Shown here: in pieces, positions 7,401 through 8,443 of the stretch
Layout: each line of letters begins with the position of its first letter
Position numbering within the stretch: the first letter of the stretch is position 1
From: Hydrogenophilales bacterium
GTDB taxonomy: Bacteria > Pseudomonadota > Gammaproteobacteria > Burkholderiales > Thiobacillaceae
Assembly: GCA_011391655.1 (NCBI GenBank)
Contig: JAABQE010000253.1
Span: forward strand, 1 to 8,443
Length of the DNA stretch: 8,443 nucleotides
Direction of reading: 5' to 3'
The notes under the pieces: generated by a model
The model's input: the letters and a program-made list of their open reading frames with translations, nothing else
Database searches by the model: none
What the model was told of the DNA's origin: nothing
Translations under genes and position numbers: made by a program

Positions 7401-8443
7401 AACGAGGATTTTTCGGGCTACCGGGCGGTGCTGCAGGACCTGATCATGGGGCTGATCAACGCGGGGCCGAATGCGCATGTGCTCGACAAACCAGGCGGGG
7501 TCTTCGTGCGCCGTGCCGAAGAACTTTCCGAGGACGAGCGGGTGTTGCTGCAGACAGTCGCCCGCATCGTCTTCAGCGATACCGCCGAGACCTTGATCGA
7601 GCAGGTGGATCGCCGCGTGTCGGCTGAGCGGGCGTCGGACCGTCTCGAGCCCTCGCAGCAGGCCGCCGCTGAACCGGTGTATCCGCTGGGCGCGCGCGAA
7701 CGCATTTTCAGCAATGGCCTCGGCGGTTTTACCCCCGATGGGCACGAATACGTTGTCACCCTCGAACCCGGCCAGACCACGCCGGCGCCGTGGGCCAATG
7801 TCATCGCCAGTCCGCACATCGGCACCGTCGTCAGCGAAAGCGGCAGCGCCTACACTTGGGCGGAAAACGCGCACGAGTTCCGCCTGACCCCCTGGCACAA
7901 CGACCCGCTCTCCGACAGCAGCGGCGAGGCGCTCTACATCCGCGACGAGGAAACCGGGGCGTTCTGGTCGCCGACGCCGCTGCCCGCCCGCGGCAAATCA
8001 GGCTATGTGTGCCGGCACGGCTTCGGCTACAGCGTGTTCGAGCACTTTGAGTCCGGCATCGCCTCGGAACTGTTTACCTATGTCGCCATGGACGCTCCGG
8101 TGAAGTTTGTGGTGGTCAAGCTGCACAACCAGTCGAAGCGCGCACGCAGCCTGTCGCTGACCGGGTATTGGGAACTGGTGATGGGCGAGTGGCGACATGC
8201 CAATCTGATGCACATCGTCACTGAAACGGATCCGCACAGCGGGGCGCTGTTTGCCCGCAATGCCTACGGCCGCGAATGCGCCAACCGGGTGGTGTTTGCC
8301 CATGTCAGCGAGCGGGAGCGGTCGGTGAGCGGAAACCGTACCGAGTTCATCGGCCGCAACGGCTCGCTGGCCAACCCGGCGGCGATGCGCCGCAAGCGTT
8401 TGTCGGGCAGGACCGGGGCCGGTTTCGATCCGTGCGCCGCGAT
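1494..8443 (+). CDS. ndvB: Cyclic beta-1,2-glucan synthase (NdvB/ChvB/Cgs family), 3' end missing
   Basis: This multi-domain inner-membrane enzyme uses UDP-glucose to build, trim and cyclise beta-1,2-glucan for the periplasm, where it serves osmotic adaptation and envelope or host interactions in known species. The frame is open from 1428 to the window end: 2316 complete codons from 1494, against about 2820-2870 in ChvB and Cgs, so roughly 500 residues are missing. Residues 1-410 are N-terminal; membrane spans lie at about 414-436 and 446-476. The GT84 domain (490-800) has D632-T-D634, SHDLLE and R777-x-x-R-W. More spans fill 830-1000. The central glycoamylase-like domain (1028-1530), the GH189 type assigned to cyclisation, has FLNWYDT (1104), YVSSVDSGNLAG (1120) and candidate acids Glu1418 and Glu1488. 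A first GH94-like module starts near 1580 (LLSNGRYHVM), with a GH94 linker (ARNQLGQSGLW) near 1911-1923. The phosphorylase module proper begins near 2065 (NGLGGF, then PWANVIASPHIG); its catalytic barrel lies outside. No ATG, GTG or TTG fits the start; ATA at 1494 is chosen from the ribosome binding site. Family very sure, start uncertain. Confidence 0.93.
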   Translation, partial: MAIKEFGLTARARHTLRNDRDTELLRSELFSIEQLKRHAVTLAGQYQIDPHPGPDRLLPRLADNARVLLAAYDVVTAAATPGQRIVPAEAWLLDNFYLIEQQIGMARRHLPRGYSRQLPRLAEGLSAGFPRIYDLALELISHMDGRVDSTTSTQFIAAYQTVEPLKLGELWAFPIMLQLALLENLRRVGVRIAQRREERDAAITWADRMLATAETEPKQLIQLLADFANADVPLTAPFVEEFYDRLQAQGPAMAFVQTWVEHKLLEQGVTASELSEAAGRTAAANQISIANSIGSLRFIGTMDWRNFVESLSVVEQTLREDPSGMHASQDFATRDRYRHVIEDVARRSTCSEMAVAREAIVLAQTAAAQWGTHDRSAHVGFYLIDHGRPGLERAVGCRLSLKSRVIRVSRHVRLPLYLGPILLLTLLATAAVLSALGGFDPGDRRLWLLAFPLVIAASALAVPLVNLLVTLTLLPRALPRLNFSKGIPDSHRTMVIVPTLLASPQDVDDLLEAMEIRYLGNRDANLFFALLTDFRDAAEQTLPDDADLLDYARAAVEALNETYREDRPCIFYLFHRPRVWNPFERVWMGYERKRGKLEQFNARLRDEAQTAFSDVVGDQSILGSIQYVITLDTDTQLPRDAARTLVGNLAHPLNRPVFDAAKGRIVEGYAILQPRASISLTSAGQSRFTKLFAGDSGLDPYTREVSDVYQDVFGEGSFIGKGIYDVDAFRQAVDGRFPENLILSHDLLESGYARSALVTDVELIEEHPASVVIDASRRHRWIRGDWQLAGWLLPRVPGPPGPVGSKGKRQANPLSALSWWKLFDNLRRSLVAPSLLALLAGGGLLGVGPVWLWTLLVVAVVCLPTLLSTMIDLIRKPEERDWLVHLSLTSKSAGRPIMLVLLTLAFLPYDTLISLGAILRSGGRMLFTRRGLLLWQLPSYARRNARQSLAGFFSEMWIAPVLAVALGVALVMAGRPAAWLAAAPILLLWLVSPIAGWWISRPLVSPAPDLSADQRAFLRTSARRTWRYFADFVGPDDNWLPPDNFQEYPAPAIASRTSPTNIGMALLADLAAVDFGYLTAGECLQRIGNTVATMEKLERYRGHFLNWYDTRTLQPLHPQYVSSVDSGNLAGSLLTLQAGLAELKHQPVLSANALQGLQDTLQVLAEHVPASPTPDLAKKIRVLQDTLRALTLDGPPQTLAAAASVLDAIHRTGDGLVAWLPADIDIDGELFYWAQAFDQQSRALRDEIGLLVPEPQHFSAIPTLAELAGAGAAGRRALERIGIIDDLMNRCSELAAMDFAFLYDAACGLLTIGYDVGERRRDPSCYDLLASEARLASFLLIAQGQVPQKHWFALGRLLTSHGGDISLISWSGSMFEYLMPQLIMPSYPNTLLEQTCKAAVSRQIEYGRQREVPWGISESCYNATDMHQVYQYRAFGVPGLGFKRGLGDDLVIAPYASALALTVMPREACCNLQTLADQGFLGAYGFYEAVDYTPSRVQRGKSHAIVRAFMAHHQGMSLLAFAHVLLDQPMQRRFMSDPLARATELLLQERIPKKGATLHPHAAEVSAAARPPSADVGSIMRVFSDPNTQIPEVHLLSNGRYHVMATHAGGSYSRWRDIAVTRWREDATSDGWGTFIYLRDRDSGKYWSTAHQPTLRRADHYEAIFVQARAEYRRRDQAIETHTEISVSPEDDVEIRRVTLTNQSSRTRHIEVTSYAEVVLAPLNADLAHRSFSNLFVQTEILPERQAILCTRRPRTPGEQVPWMFHLLAAPGVKADEPSYETDRARFIGRGRTAANPLVLDSSDTPSTLSNTDGSVLDPIVAIRRTLTLSPDKSATVQIISGVADTREAALALLEKYCDRHFVERAFEMAWFQSQEVLRHLNATEADAQIFGRLANSVIYGNALRRTAPGIIARNQLGQSGLWRFGISGDLPIVLLHIGDLNRIDLVKQVLQAHTYWCMKGLSADLVIVNEDFSGYRAVLQDLIMGLINAGPNAHVLDKPGGVFVRRAEELSEDERVLLQTVARIVFSDTAETLIEQVDRRVSAERASDRLEPSQQAAAEPVYPLGARERIFSNGLGGFTPDGHEYVVTLEPGQTTPAPWANVIASPHIGTVVSESGSAYTWAENAHEFRLTPWHNDPLSDSSGEALYIRDEETGAFWSPTPLPARGKSGYVCRHGFGYSVFEHFESGIASELFTYVAMDAPVKFVVVKLHNQSKRARSLSLTGYWELVMGEWRHANLMHIVTETDPHSGALFARNAYGRECANRVVFAHVSERERSVSGNRTEFIGRNGSLANPAAMRRKRLSGRTGAGFDPCAA
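4014..4022 (+). repeat. Run of nine G inside the glucan synthase gene
   Basis: An uninterrupted G9 tract encodes Gly-Gly-Gly in a membrane span (LLALLAGGGLLGVG). The frame is correct on both sides, so the gene is intact at this length. G-runs of this length are known slippage sites, and a change of one base would cut the protein after the GT84 domain. It is also a classic place for sequencing error. Confidence 0.9.
4256..4262 (+). repeat. Run of seven G inside the glucan synthase gene
   Basis: A second uninterrupted G tract lies about 230 bases after the G9 run, again in the membrane section (ILRSGGRMLF). The reading frame is intact through it. Confidence 0.85.
4961..5055 (+). repeat. 17-bp direct repeat within the glucan synthase gene
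   Basis: GCTGCAGGACACCCTGC occurs at 4961-4977 and 5039-5055. The copies are 78 bases (26 codons) apart and in the same frame, each encoding L-Q-D-T-L in a predicted helical stretch of the central domain (about residues 1157 and 1183). This looks like a local helix repeat or small duplication; deletion between the copies would stay in frame. Confidence 0.7.

Noticed and set aside
2460..7898. Long minus-strand open frames (2460-3512, 3855-4850, 5004-6176, 6981-7898)
   Set aside because: They lie wholly antisense to the glucan synthase, whose frame is well supported by conserved motifs throughout. Their products are rich in Gln, Arg, His and Ala without recognisable domains, as expected of antisense frames in GC-rich coding DNA.

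Overview
This is an 8.4 kb, GC-rich window carrying one complete gene (oxyR), one very long gene that runs off the right edge (a cyclic beta-1,2-glucan synthase of the NdvB/ChvB/Cgs family), and the first few codons of a divergent gene on the left edge. The codon and base composition and the OxyR sequence suggest a proteobacterium, probably a betaproteobacterium. That placement is an inference from general resemblance, not from a search.

Left edge (1-132): a minus-strand gene begins at base 13 (M-S-E-N...) behind a good ribosome binding site. It is separated from oxyR by a compact divergent promoter region with a plausible minus-strand promoter, a 5-bp hairpin and an AT-rich dyad just before oxyR. 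Divergent arrangement is common for LysR-type regulators and their targets, so the unseen gene is a good candidate for an OxyR-controlled gene.

OxyR (133-1038): a full-length peroxide sensor. Numbered from the second of two in-frame ATGs, its redox cysteines fall at exactly 199 and 208, as in E. coli OxyR, with Thr100, His198, Arg201 and Asp202 also present.

Gap (1039-1493): about 450 bases with no convincing gene. It turns AT-rich towards its right end and finishes in a strong AAGGAG ribosome binding site.

Glucan synthase (1494-8443, incomplete): at least 2316 codons in a single open frame. Its order is an N-terminal region, two membrane-spanning stretches, a GT84 glycosyltransferase domain, further membrane spans, a central glycoamylase-like (GH189-type) cyclisation domain, a first GH94-like module, and the start of the GH94 phosphorylase module where the window ends. 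The enzyme would make cyclic beta-1,2-glucans from UDP-glucose at the inner membrane for the periplasm. The open frame has no ATG, GTG or TTG near its 5' end; the best-placed initiator is an ATA six bases after AAGGAG. The gene also holds runs of nine and seven G within one membrane-encoding section. I saw no mobile element, tRNA, rRNA or CRISPR array, and no clear evidence of an undescribed multi-gene system.
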